Shown here: positions 1 to 8,698 of the stretch, piece after piece
Layout of the letters: the number at the start of each line of letters is the position of its first letter
How positions within the stretch are numbered: position 1 is the stretch's first letter
NCBI GenBank assembly: GCA_963816785.1
Contig: CAWFLL010000004.1
Coordinates: 1,674,001-1,738,000 of the forward strand
DNA: 64,000 bases
Origin: VRUE01 sp963816785
Lineage (GTDB): Bacteria > Actinomycetota > Thermoleophilia > Solirubrobacterales > 70-9
Direction: 5' to 3'
Position numbers and translations under genes: made by a program
The notes under the pieces: generated by a model
What the model saw: only the letters and a program-made list of their open reading frames with translations
Databases searched by the model: none
What the model was told of the DNA's origin: nothing

Positions 1-1043
1 GGCTCTTGACCTACATCGACTACCCGACCCACTTCGACTCGACCAACGCGCAGGCCGCGCTGGCGGGGTCCGGGATCGAGGTCCCACCGCTCGAGTCCTA
101 CGCCGACCGGCTCTGGGACTACTGGGAGCGGAATCTCGACCCCGATCTGTTCAAGGACCGCCCGCTGGCGGCGGCGGTGCGGGGCAAGGTGGTCCTGATC
201 ACCGGCGCCTCGTCCGGGATCGGAAAGGCGACCGCGGTCAAGGTCGCCGACGCGGGAGGGACCGTGCTGCTCGTGGCCCGCTCGATGGACAAGCTCGAGG
301 AGACGAAGGAGGAGATCGAGGCGGCGGGCGGGGTCGCCCACATCCACCGCTGCGACATGTCCGACACGGACGACGTGGCGCGGATGGCCGAGGATGTTCT
401 CGCCTACCACGGGCAGGTCGACATCCTGATCAACAACGCGGGCCGCTCGATCCGGCGCTCCGTCGGCCTCTCCTACGACCGCTTCCACGATTACGAGCGG
501 ACGATGCAGGTCAACTACTTCGGGGCGGTGCGGCTGATCCTCGCCCTACTGCCCTCGATGCGGGCGCACAAATCGGGTCACATCATCGACATCAGCTCGA
601 TCGGCACCCAGACCAATCCGCCCCGCTTCTCGGCCTACGTCGCATCGAAGGCGGCCCTCGACGCCTTCGGCCGGGTGATCGCCTCCGAGGTGGTCGACGA
701 CGGCGTCCACATCACGACGATCCACATGCCCCTGGTGCGGACCCCGATGATCGCGCCGACCCGGATGTACGACATGTTCCCGGCGATCACCCCGGAGGAG
801 GCCGCCGAGCTGATCACCGGCGCCATCGTCCGCCAACCGAAGAAGGTGGCGACCAGACTGGGGACGCTCGGCGAGGTGATCTACGCGATCGCCCCGAGCG
901 TCAGCGACAAACTCCTCAGCACCGCCTACAAACTGTTTCCCGAGTCGCAGGCTGCGAAGGGGAAGGGCGAGGAGGCGCCGGACAAAGCGCCGACGACGGA
1001 GGCCGTCGCGTTCGCCCACCTCATGAAAGGCGTGCATTGGTAG
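1..1043 (+). CDS. SDR-family oxidoreductase, C-terminal part (5' end outside window)
   Basis: The reading frame is open from the window edge. The TTG at base 6 is probably internal, because the first residues (RLWDYWERNLDPDLF region) resemble the linker between the two domains of mycobacterial-type fatty acyl-CoA reductases. What is visible is a complete classical short-chain dehydrogenase: the NAD(P) motif TGASSGIG at about residue 66, INNAG at about 141, a catalytic Ser in ISSIG, and YVASK. The usual two-domain protein is about 650 residues, so the N-terminal half should lie before base 1. The family reduces fatty acyl-CoA or aldehydes with NADPH, but the substrate cannot be read from the sequence. 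The fusion is an inference; the SDR assignment is firm. Confidence 0.8.
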   Translation, partial: LLTYIDYPTHFDSTNAQAALAGSGIEVPPLESYADRLWDYWERNLDPDLFKDRPLAAAVRGKVVLITGASSGIGKATAVKVADAGGTVLLVARSMDKLEETKEEIEAAGGVAHIHRCDMSDTDDVARMAEDVLAYHGQVDILINNAGRSIRRSVGLSYDRFHDYERTMQVNYFGAVRLILALLPSMRAHKSGHIIDISSIGTQTNPPRFSAYVASKAALDAFGRVIASEVVDDGVHITTIHMPLVRTPMIAPTRMYDMFPAITPEEAAELITGAIVRQPKKVATRLGTLGEVIYAIAPSVSDKLLSTAYKLFPESQAAKGKGEEAPDKAPTTEAVAFAHLMKGVHW

Positions 1044-1108
1044 GGGCCCGCCCCTAAGACGCAGAGCTTCTGGGCACGTACTGGTCGTCGCCTGCGATTC
1101 TTCGCGGG

Positions 1109-2743
1109 ATGGCTGAGCGGAGGCTCAAGCACTGGGGGTGGGGGTATGAGGACCAGGCGCCCTCGCGGAAGGAGCTGGAGGCGGCTGCCGCCGGGATCAG
1201 GGATCGGCTGGGACTCGGGGGAGAGATCGAGGAGCCTGTGCCGCTCGACGCGGTCGAGATCCGGCCGCCGCGGCTGAAGGCGCCGGCGGGCCTCGGGGAC
1301 CTGTTCGACAATCAGAAGTACGCGCGGGTATCGCACGCGCTGGGGAAGTCCTACACGGACCTGGTTCGCGGGTTCAGGGGGGAATTCGGGAACCCGCCGG
1401 ATCTGGTCGCGTCGCCACGCGATGAGTCGGAGATCGAGGTGGTCCTCAGCTGGTGCGAGGCGGAGGGCGCCGCGGTGATCCCGTTCGGGGGTGGGACCAG
1501 CGTCGTCGGCGGGGTCGAGGGTCGGCTGGGGGACAGGCCTTTCGTCAGCCTCGACCTGCGGCGGCTGGACCGGGTGCTGGAGGTCGATCCGGAGTCGCTC
1601 GCCGCGAAGGTCCAGGCCGGCGCGACCGGCCCGCGGCTCGAGGATCAACTGCGTGAGCACGGGCTGACCCTGCGCCACTTCCCGCAGTCGTTCGAGTACT
1701 CGACCCTGGGGGGCTGGATCGCGACCCGGGCCGGCGGGCACTTCGCCACCCTCTACACCCACATCGACGACCTGGTCGAGTCGGTCAGGGCGATCACCCC
1801 CCGCGGCGCGTGGGAGAGCAGGCGGCTGCCGGGATCGGGGGCCGGGCCCTCGCCGGACCGGGCGCTGATCGGCTCCGAGGGCATCCTCGGCACGATCGCC
1901 GAGGCCTGGGTTCGGGTCCGCCCGCGCCCCACCTTCAAGACCTCCTGCGGCGTCGAGTTCGGCGACTTCCTCGCCGCGGCAAGAGCGGTCCGCGAGATCT
2001 CCCAGTCCGGGCTCCACCCGTCCAACTGCCGGCTGCTCGATGCATTGGAGGCTGGGAGCGCCGGCGCCGGCGAGAAAAGCCTGCTGGTTCTGGGCTTCGA
2101 GTCCGCCCACCACCCGGTCGACGATGCGATGCGAATCGCCGTGGAGGTCGCCCGGGAGCATGGTGGTACGCCGGCCGACGCGGACGCGGGAGCGAGGCCG
2201 GGTCCATCTCTGTCTTCTCCCGGCCGAGCGGGAGCAGAGCAGTCGGCCGTCGATTCCTGGAGGCAGGCCTTCCTCCTCGCCCCCTACCTGCGCGACACCT
2301 TCGTTGCCTGCGGCGTCCTCTCGGAAACATTCGAGACGGCGATCACCTGGGACCGCTTCGAGGAGTTCCACGCGAGCGCGATGGAGGCGGTCCGGGCGAA
2401 GGTGGCCGAGGTCTCCGACGCCCCCACCTCCGGCTCCGGGGCGCCGCGCGTGACCTGCCGCTTCACCCATGTCTATCCCGACGGCCCCGCCCCCTACTTC
2501 ACGGTGATGGCGCCGGCCAGGCGGGGCGGCGAGGTCGAGCAGTGGGGCGAGATAAAGGCGGCCGCAGCGGAGGCGGTGATCGAGGGGGGCGGCACGATCA
2601 CCCACCATCACGCGGTGGGTCGCGATCACCGGCCCTGGTACGACCGCCAGCGCCCGGCACCGTTCGCGGCGGCCCTTCGCGCCGCCAAGGCCGAGCTCGA
2701 CCCGGCGGCGATCATGAACCCCGGCGTGCTGATCGACCCGTAG
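1109..2743 (+). CDS. FAD-binding oxidase, alkyldihydroxyacetonephosphate synthase-like
   Basis: This 544-residue protein has a PCMH-type FAD domain at about residues 95-275 (IPFGGGTSVVGG is the FAD loop) and a C-terminal FAD-oxidase domain. The latter carries the histidine-rich loop THHHAVGRDH and a closing MNPGVL, as in AGPS/GlcD relatives. Eukaryotic AGPS makes ether lipids; the actinobacterial relatives have no settled substrate. The ATG follows a spacer of about 65 bases after the SDR gene, and I see no strong ribosome site. Residues about 355-381 (bases 2172-2249) are the in-frame translation of a dispersed palindromic element, placed between the conserved AREHGG and VDSWRQAF segments; this insert should be a surface loop. 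FAD oxidase is certain at family level only. Confidence 0.85.
   Translation: MAERRLKHWGWGYEDQAPSRKELEAAAAGIRDRLGLGGEIEEPVPLDAVEIRPPRLKAPAGLGDLFDNQKYARVSHALGKSYTDLVRGFRGEFGNPPDLVASPRDESEIEVVLSWCEAEGAAVIPFGGGTSVVGGVEGRLGDRPFVSLDLRRLDRVLEVDPESLAAKVQAGATGPRLEDQLREHGLTLRHFPQSFEYSTLGGWIATRAGGHFATLYTHIDDLVESVRAITPRGAWESRRLPGSGAGPSPDRALIGSEGILGTIAEAWVRVRPRPTFKTSCGVEFGDFLAAARAVREISQSGLHPSNCRLLDALEAGSAGAGEKSLLVLGFESAHHPVDDAMRIAVEVAREHGGTPADADAGARPGPSLSSPGRAGAEQSAVDSWRQAFLLAPYLRDTFVACGVLSETFETAITWDRFEEFHASAMEAVRAKVAEVSDAPTSGSGAPRVTCRFTHVYPDGPAPYFTVMAPARRGGEVEQWGEIKAAAAEAVIEGGGTITHHHAVGRDHRPWYDRQRPAPFAAALRAAKAELDPAAIMNPGVLIDP
2172..2249 (+). repeat. Dispersed palindromic element, copy 1 (in frame inside a gene)
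   Basis: The outer arms are CGGCCGAC (2172-2179) and GTCGGCCG (2242-2249). The inner arms are GGCCGGG (2196-2202) and CCCGGCC (2219-2225), around the loop TCCATCTCTGTCTTCT. The unpaired strands GCGGACGCGGGAGC and GCGGGAGCAGAG are shared with the other copies. Its 78 bases add 26 codons without breaking the frame. Confidence 0.8.
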
Positions 2744-2827
2744 GGCCGGGCCGACCGCCCGGCGGCGGTACCCTGTCGCGACGAACCTCCCTTGCCGGGC
2801 GGCATCGCGCGTGTGGCCCGGCGGCTC

Positions 2828-3790
2828 ATGATGGAAACCATCACTTCGGAACAGCCGACGATCCCGGCCGCTGCCGGCCAGGCCGACGCCGCCGCGGACC
2901 AGCCGGTCGTCCCACGGCGCTCGCCGCTGCGGGCCGTGATCAAGACGGCGCGGCCGCAGGAGTGGGTCAAGAACGTCTTCGTCTTCGCCGGCCTGCTCTT
3001 CTCCGGCAAGTTCAACGACCCAAACGCGGTCTTGGCGGCGTCGCTGGCCTTCGTCTCCTTCTGTGCGATCTCCAGCGCCGGCTACTTCGTCAACGACCTG
3101 GTCGACGTCGAGCTCGACCGCAAGCACCCGAAGAAGCGGTTCCGGCCGCTGGCGGCGGGTGAGCTCTCGGAGAGCGCGGCGAAGACGATCGCGCCGCTGC
3201 TGGCGGCCGCCGCCATCGGCCTCGCATTCTTCGCCGTCAACTGGGAGGTCGGCCTGATGGTCGCCGGTTACGGGGTCGCCCAGGTGGCCTACAGCCTCGG
3301 CCTCAAGCAGGTGGTGATCGTCGACGTGATGACCCTCGCCGGCCTCTTCATCCTCCGGGTCGCGGCCGGGGCGAGCGCCGTCGACGCCCACGCCTCCGAA
3401 TGGCTGATCCTCTGCACCGGCATGTTCGCCCTCTTCCTCGGCGTCACCAAGCGCCGCCAGGAGGCGGTCTCCGAGCTGCACCAGGGGACCAGCACCCGGC
3501 CGGTTCTCGAGCACTACTCGCTCCCCTTCCTCGACCAGATGGTCGCCCTGGTCACGACGGGGACCATCCTCAGCTACTCGATCTACGCGGTCGACTCCCC
3601 GCTGATCGGCAACGAGATGATGTGGACGATCCCTCCGGTCCTCTACTGCATCTTCCGCTACCTGTACCTGATCTACGACCGCGCCGACGACCGCTCGACC
3701 GCGGCGATCATCGTCGAGGACCGGCCCTTGATCGCCGGGGTCGGCGCCTTCGCCGTCATCGCCTTCTTCCTGCTGTACGTCTTCAACTAG
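2828..3790 (+). CDS. ubiA: Decaprenyl-phosphate phosphoribosyltransferase (UbiA family)
   Basis: A polytopic membrane prenyltransferase homologous to mycobacterial Rv3806c, which transfers 5-phosphoribose from PRPP to decaprenyl phosphate. That is the first step towards the decaprenyl-phospho-arabinose donor of cell-wall arabinan. The aspartate-rich Mg2+ motif NDLVDVELDRKHPKKRFRP lies near residue 95, followed by about eight hydrophobic segments. The opening TARPQEWVKNVFVFAGL is characteristic of this branch. I chose ATG 2828; TTG 2792 would add 12 residues and ATG 2831 would remove one. A possible -10 box TACCCT lies at 2769-2774. The epimerase and oxidoreductase partners (DprE1/DprE2) are not in the window. 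Arabinan synthesis in this organism is inferred. Confidence 0.85.
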   Translation: MMETITSEQPTIPAAAGQADAAADQPVVPRRSPLRAVIKTARPQEWVKNVFVFAGLLFSGKFNDPNAVLAASLAFVSFCAISSAGYFVNDLVDVELDRKHPKKRFRPLAAGELSESAAKTIAPLLAAAAIGLAFFAVNWEVGLMVAGYGVAQVAYSLGLKQVVIVDVMTLAGLFILRVAAGASAVDAHASEWLILCTGMFALFLGVTKRRQEAVSELHQGTSTRPVLEHYSLPFLDQMVALVTTGTILSYSIYAVDSPLIGNEMMWTIPPVLYCIFRYLYLIYDRADDRSTAAIIVEDRPLIAGVGAFAVIAFFLLYVFN

Positions 3791-3792
3791 CG

Positions 3793-4560
3793 ATGGGAAC
3801 CAGGACCGAGCACGCGCCGGGGACGTTCTGCTGGGTCGACCTGACTACGAACGACTCGGGCGCGGCAAAGTCCTTCTACGGCGGCCTGCTCGGCTGGGAG
3901 TTCGACGACAACGACAACGAGATCCCCGGCGGCGGGTTCTACTCGATCTGCACGGTCGGCGGCGACAGCGTCGCGGCGATTGCGCCGGCGACGGAGAACT
4001 TCCCGCCGCACTGGAACAACTACGTCGCGGTTTCCAGCGCGGATGATGCCGCGGCCCGCGCGAAGGACCTCGGCGGGACCGCGATCGAGGAGCCGTTCGG
4101 CGTGATGGAGGCCGGCAGGATGGCCCTCCTTCAGGACCCGACCGGCGCCCCGCTCTGCGTCTGGCAGGCCAACCAGTCGATCGGGGCGACCAGGGTGAAC
4201 GACCTCGGCTGCCTGACCTGGAACGAGCTCCACAGTCCCGACCCGGCGAGGGCCCTCGAGTTCCTCACCGGGCTGTTCGGATGGACCACCGAGGAGATGC
4301 CGGGTGGGGACGGGCCCGCCTACACCATCGTCAAGGTCGGCGAGCGAAGCAACGGCGGCGTGATGCAAAGCCAGGAGGGGGAGCCGCCCAACTGGCTGCC
4401 CTACTTCACGGTCGAGAGCCGCGACGGCGCCGCCGAGAAGGCGGTGGAGCTGGGCGGCCGCGAGCTGCACCGGATGGAGATGCCGCAGGGCAGTATCGCG
4501 ATCCTCACCGACCCTCAGGGCGCTCCCCTCGGCGTCTGGGAGGGCGAGACCGACGACTAG
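3793..4560 (+). CDS. Two-domain VOC (glyoxalase-fold) protein
   Basis: The protein has 255 residues and two tandem VOC domains of about 125 residues each. Each runs from a TFCWVDL- or LTWNELH-like strand with a Phe-Tyr/Leu-Phe-Gly-Trp helix (FYGGLLGWEF, LTGLFGWTTE) to a closing ILTDPQGAPLGVWEG or LLQDPTGAPLCVWQA. This arrangement matches the actinobacterial CFP32/27-kDa antigen family, whose ligand is unsettled. It begins two bases after the prenyltransferase stop and is probably co-transcribed. Its stop shares the CTAG at 4557-4560 with the opposing gene. No enzyme activity should be assumed. Confidence 0.8.
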   Translation: MGTRTEHAPGTFCWVDLTTNDSGAAKSFYGGLLGWEFDDNDNEIPGGGFYSICTVGGDSVAAIAPATENFPPHWNNYVAVSSADDAAARAKDLGGTAIEEPFGVMEAGRMALLQDPTGAPLCVWQANQSIGATRVNDLGCLTWNELHSPDPARALEFLTGLFGWTTEEMPGGDGPAYTIVKVGERSNGGVMQSQEGEPPNWLPYFTVESRDGAAEKAVELGGRELHRMEMPQGSIAILTDPQGAPLGVWEGETDD

Positions 4561-4898
4561 GGCCCCTGGGGGGTCTCCGAGTCCGGCTCTATCGGGACGT
4601 CGGAGATCAGCTCGACCTTGCCCTGGCGGTGGAACTGGAGGTCGACCGTCTCGTTCTTGCGGTATGTGCCGAAGAGCCCCAGGTACATCGCCAGCCAGCG
4701 GCCGGTGCCGACCCGCTCCTTGACGATCTGGCGGGTGAAGACGATCTCTCCGGCGCGCAGATTGTAGTCGCCCCCCTCCTTCTGCTCGATCCCGTTGACG
4801 AAGACCGCGTAGGGGGCTTCGGCCCCTGCCGGCAGCCTGACGCGCCGTCCCGCCGCGTAGCTTCCCTTCGGGATCGCGGCGTCCGCCTCTTCCGTCAT
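4557..4898 (-). CDS. Hypothetical protein, 113 residues
   Basis: I do not recognise this protein. It is small, soluble-looking and probably beta-rich, with alternating stretches such as YAVFVNGIEQKEGG and LQFHRQGKVELISDV, and it has no signal peptide or membrane segment. Its ATG overlaps the TGA of the upstream minus-strand gene by four bases, so the two are translationally coupled. Its stop shares the palindrome CTAG with the convergent VOC gene, leaving no room for a terminator. Normal codon use and tight coupling support a real gene. Confidence 0.6.
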   Translation of the reverse strand: MTEEADAAIPKGSYAAGRRVRLPAGAEAPYAVFVNGIEQKEGGDYNLRAGEIVFTRQIVKERVGTGRWLAMYLGLFGTYRKNETVDLQFHRQGKVELISDVPIEPDSETPQGP

Positions 4899-5245
4899 CT
4901 GCTCCCCTCCAGGCTCACGCGAACCGCGTCGAACGGCGTCTCGTACTCGGTCGGGTCGAGCTCCTCGCGGCCGATCCCCCCGCGGTAGGGCATGAAGGTC
5001 CCGTCGGCCCTTACGTCGATCCCGGCGACCGGCCTGCGCAGCAGCCCCCTGCCCGCCAGCTGCAGGCGAGCGTGGACCTGCTCCTCGGGCCCGAAGTCCC
5101 TCAGCGCCGAGACCGGCCTGCCCGGCGCCTCCGCTCGAATCTCCAATGCCCTGCGCCGCATCTCCGCCACCGCCTCCTCCAGATCATCAAAGCTCAGCTG
5201 CTCGACATCCGACCCATGCCGCACCGTCAACCTCCACTCGGCCAT
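4895..5245 (-). CDS. Hypothetical protein, 116 residues
   Basis: Unrecognised. It starts MAEWRLTVRHGSDVEQL, has an amphipathic helix at about residues 20-40 (DDLEEAVAEMRRRALEIRAE), and then a segment with EQVHARLQLAGRGLLRRPVAGIDVRADG. It is probably a small cytoplasmic alpha/beta protein. It is coupled to the downstream 113-residue gene by an ATGA overlap, so the pair is likely to act together. It has no known domain that I can name. Confidence 0.6.
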   Translation of the reverse strand: MAEWRLTVRHGSDVEQLSFDDLEEAVAEMRRRALEIRAEAPGRPVSALRDFGPEEQVHARLQLAGRGLLRRPVAGIDVRADGTFMPYRGGIGREELDPTEYETPFDAVRVSLEGSR

Positions 5246-5290
5246 GCCGTGGAGCGTAAGGATTGAGGTGGTTGGGTGTCCCTTGCTGCT

Positions 5291-6691
5291 TCAGGCGCCG
5301 CGGCGGGGGCGTTTCGGCCGGCGAGCCGGGGGCCCGATGATTTTCTCCGGCCCCTGCCGCTCGGCGGCGGGGACGTACTCGCGTCCGCGGTGGCCGGTGA
5401 AGATCTGGCGCGGGCGAGCGATTTTCTGTTCGGGGTCGTCGTTCATCTCCATCCACTGGGCGATCCAGCCGGCGGTGCGGGGGATCGCGAAGATCACCGT
5501 GAACATCTCGGTCGGGATCTCGAGCGCCTCGTAGATGATCCCCGAGTAGAAGTCGACGTTCGGGTAGAGCTTGCGCGAGGTGAAGTACTCGTCCTCGAGG
5601 GCGCGCTTCTCCAGCTCGCGCGCGATCTCGACCAGCGAGTTGTACTCGGTCGCCTCGAAGACCTCATCCATGTGCTGCTGGATGATCCGCGCCCGCGGGT
5701 CGTAGTTCTTGTAGACGCGGTGGCCGAAGCCCATCAGTTTCTCCTCGCGCCCCTTTACCCTCTCGAGGAAGTCGGGGATGTTGTCGACCGAATCGATCCG
5801 GCGCAACATGCGCAGCACCGCCTCGTTGGCGCCGCCGTGAAGCGGCCCGTACAGCGCCGCGACGCCGGCCGCGACCGCCGAGTATGGGTCGACGTCGGAG
5901 GAGCCGACCCCTCGCACGGCGTTGGTCGAGCAGTTCTGTTCGTGGTCGGCGTGGAGGATGAAGAGCACGTCGAGAGCCCGGGCCAGGCTCGGGTTGGGCT
6001 CGTACTTGACCTCCGTCTTCTTGAACATCATCGAGAGGAAGTTCTCGGCGAAGCTGAGGTCGTTGTCGGGGTAGACGTAGGGCAGCCCCATGTTGTGCCG
6101 GTAGGAGAAGGCGGCCAGGGTCGGGACCTTGGCGATCAACCGCGTCGCCGCCATGTAGCGCTCTTCCGGGTCCTCGATCTGCTTCGCGTCCGGGTAGAAG
6201 GTCGAGAGCGCGCCGACTCCGGCCAGGAGCATCCCCATCGGGTGGGCGTCGTAGCGGAACCCCTCGAAGAAGTGCTTCAGGTCCTCGTGGACGAAGGTGT
6301 GGTGGGTGATGTCGAAGACCCAGCGGTCGAGCTGCGGCCCGGTGGGCAGCTCGCCGAAGATCAGGAGGTAGGCGACCTCGAGGAAGCTCGAGCGCTCACA
6401 GAGCTGCTCGATCGAGTATCCGCGGTGTTCGAGGATCCCGGCCTCGCCGTCGATGTAGGTGATCGCCGAGCGGCAGGAGGCGGTGTTCGTGAACGCCGGG
6501 TCGTAGGACATCAGCCCGAATTCGCCCTCGTCGACTTTGATCTGGCGCAGGTCCATCGCCCGCAACGTGCCGTCGGAGATCGGCAGCTCGTAGGTCTTCC
6601 CCGTCCGGTTGTCGGTGACCGTCAGGGACTCGGAGCCGGTGGCGAGGGCTCCCTCGCCGGCTGGACCGCTGATCTGCTGCTCGGTGGCCAT
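5291..6691 (-). CDS. gltA: Citrate synthase
   Basis: Condenses acetyl-CoA and oxaloacetate to citrate, the entry reaction of the TCA cycle. The 466-residue protein has the N-terminal beta-rich region of the long bacterial type (about residues 20-80) and the catalytic segments LYGPLHGGANEAV, FGHRVYKNYDPRA (catalytic His) and VDFYSGIIY (the Asp region). The ATG at 6691 is preceded by a strong ribosome site, AGGAGGGG, so the much longer open frame upstream is not used. It stands alone between a PfkB gene on the same strand and the small genes. The last 20 residues are basic and proline-rich (PPARRPKRPRRGA). Confidence 0.97.
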   Translation of the reverse strand: MATEQQISGPAGEGALATGSESLTVTDNRTGKTYELPISDGTLRAMDLRQIKVDEGEFGLMSYDPAFTNTASCRSAITYIDGEAGILEHRGYSIEQLCERSSFLEVAYLLIFGELPTGPQLDRWVFDITHHTFVHEDLKHFFEGFRYDAHPMGMLLAGVGALSTFYPDAKQIEDPEERYMAATRLIAKVPTLAAFSYRHNMGLPYVYPDNDLSFAENFLSMMFKKTEVKYEPNPSLARALDVLFILHADHEQNCSTNAVRGVGSSDVDPYSAVAAGVAALYGPLHGGANEAVLRMLRRIDSVDNIPDFLERVKGREEKLMGFGHRVYKNYDPRARIIQQHMDEVFEATEYNSLVEIARELEKRALEDEYFTSRKLYPNVDFYSGIIYEALEIPTEMFTVIFAIPRTAGWIAQWMEMNDDPEQKIARPRQIFTGHRGREYVPAAERQGPEKIIGPPARRPKRPRRGA

Positions 6692-6774
6692 CACCCCTCC
6701 TAGGGCCGGACTGGTAGAGCCGCCAGTATCGCAGTTCGGGTCCTTCGGACTGTCGTCTTCCGGTGAAGCGGGAA

Positions 6775-7704
<930 letters not shown>

Positions 7705-7713
7705 CGGCAGGGC

Positions 7714-7719
7714 AGCCTA
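7714..7719 (-). promoter_or_regulatory. -10 box of the PfkB kinase (leaderless)
   Basis: TAGGCT on the minus strand ends nine bases before ATG 7704. This fits the TANNNT-N6-9-start pattern seen at many genes here. Confidence 0.5.
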
Positions 7720-7747
7720 GCGCCTGCCCTGCGAGACTCACCCCCCG

Positions 7748-8698
7748 ATGAAGGCAATCCAGATCGAGGAGTTCGGCGGGCCGGAGGTGCTCGAGTACCG
7801 CGACGTGCCCGACCCCGAGCCCGGCGACGGCGAAATCATCGTTGAGATCGCGAGGGCGGGGGTCAACTTCGCCGACACTCACGCGACCCGCAACGACTAC
7901 CTCGCCGAGCAGTCGCTGCCGATGATCCCCGGCGGGGAGGTGAGCGGGCGGGCCCCGGACGGGCGGCGCGTCGCGGCTCTCCTCGGTGGTGGCGGCTACG
8001 CCCAGCGGGTGTCGGTCCCCGAGGCTCTGGTCGTCCCGATCCCCAAAGAGGTCGACGATGACCAGGCGGCCGCGCTGCTGCTGCAGGGGCTGACCGCGAT
8101 GGCGCTGGTGCGGCTCTGCGCCCGGGTCGAGGCCGGCGAGACGATCGTGATCGAGGCCGCCGCCGGAGGCACCGGGTCGCTCTCGGTCCAGCTCGCGAAG
8201 GGCGCCGGGGCGCGGGTGATCGGGCTCGCCTCCAGCGAGGAGAAGCGGGCTCTGGTCGAGCGGCTCGGGGCGGATGCGACCGTCGACTCCCGCTCCGATG
8301 ACCTCAAGGAGGAGATCCTCGCCGCCAACGACGGCAAGAGGGTCGACGCGGTCCTCCAGATGAGCGGCGGCGACCCGTTCGACGCCGAGCTCTCGGCGCT
8401 GGCGCCGCTGGGGCGGATGGTCGTCTTCGGGATCGCCTCCCGCGAGCAGCGCGATGTATCGACGGCGAGGCTGCTGCGCGGGTCGAAGGCGGTGATCGGG
8501 TTCTGGCTCATCCACCTTCTGGCAGCCCGGCGTGAGCTGGCGACGGAGATGATCGGAGAGCTTCTCGGCGCGGTCGGCGCCGGCGAGCTCGAGGTGACGA
8601 TCGGCGGCGTCCACCCGCTCTCGGAGGCGGCGCAGGCCCACCAGGAAATGATCGACCGGCGCACCTCCGGCAAGCTCCTCCTGGACCCGTCAAAGTGA
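7748..8698 (+). CDS. Zinc-independent quinone oxidoreductase (MDR family)
   Basis: A medium-chain dehydrogenase/reductase of 316 residues that resembles NADPH:quinone reductase. It has an N-terminal GroES-like domain (KAIQIEEFGGPEVLEYRDV) and a Rossmann domain with AAAGGTGSLSVQLAKGAGARVIG at about residue 140. The zinc-ligand cysteines of alcohol dehydrogenases are absent. The usual GGVG is GGTG here. The helicase GTG overlaps its stop (GTGA), so the two are translated together. The substrate is unknown; similar proteins reduce quinones or enoyl ketones. Confidence 0.85.
   Translation: MKAIQIEEFGGPEVLEYRDVPDPEPGDGEIIVEIARAGVNFADTHATRNDYLAEQSLPMIPGGEVSGRAPDGRRVAALLGGGGYAQRVSVPEALVVPIPKEVDDDQAAALLLQGLTAMALVRLCARVEAGETIVIEAAAGGTGSLSVQLAKGAGARVIGLASSEEKRALVERLGADATVDSRSDDLKEEILAANDGKRVDAVLQMSGGDPFDAELSALAPLGRMVVFGIASREQRDVSTARLLRGSKAVIGFWLIHLLAARRELATEMIGELLGAVGAGELEVTIGGVHPLSEAAQAHQEMIDRRTSGKLLLDPSK

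Noticed and set aside
926..3514. Very long minus-strand open frame (862 codons) opposite the FAD oxidase and prenyltransferase
   Set aside because: It is a low-complexity Arg/Gly/Asp translation caused by high GC content. The plus strand holds recognised proteins with catalytic motifs over the same bases.
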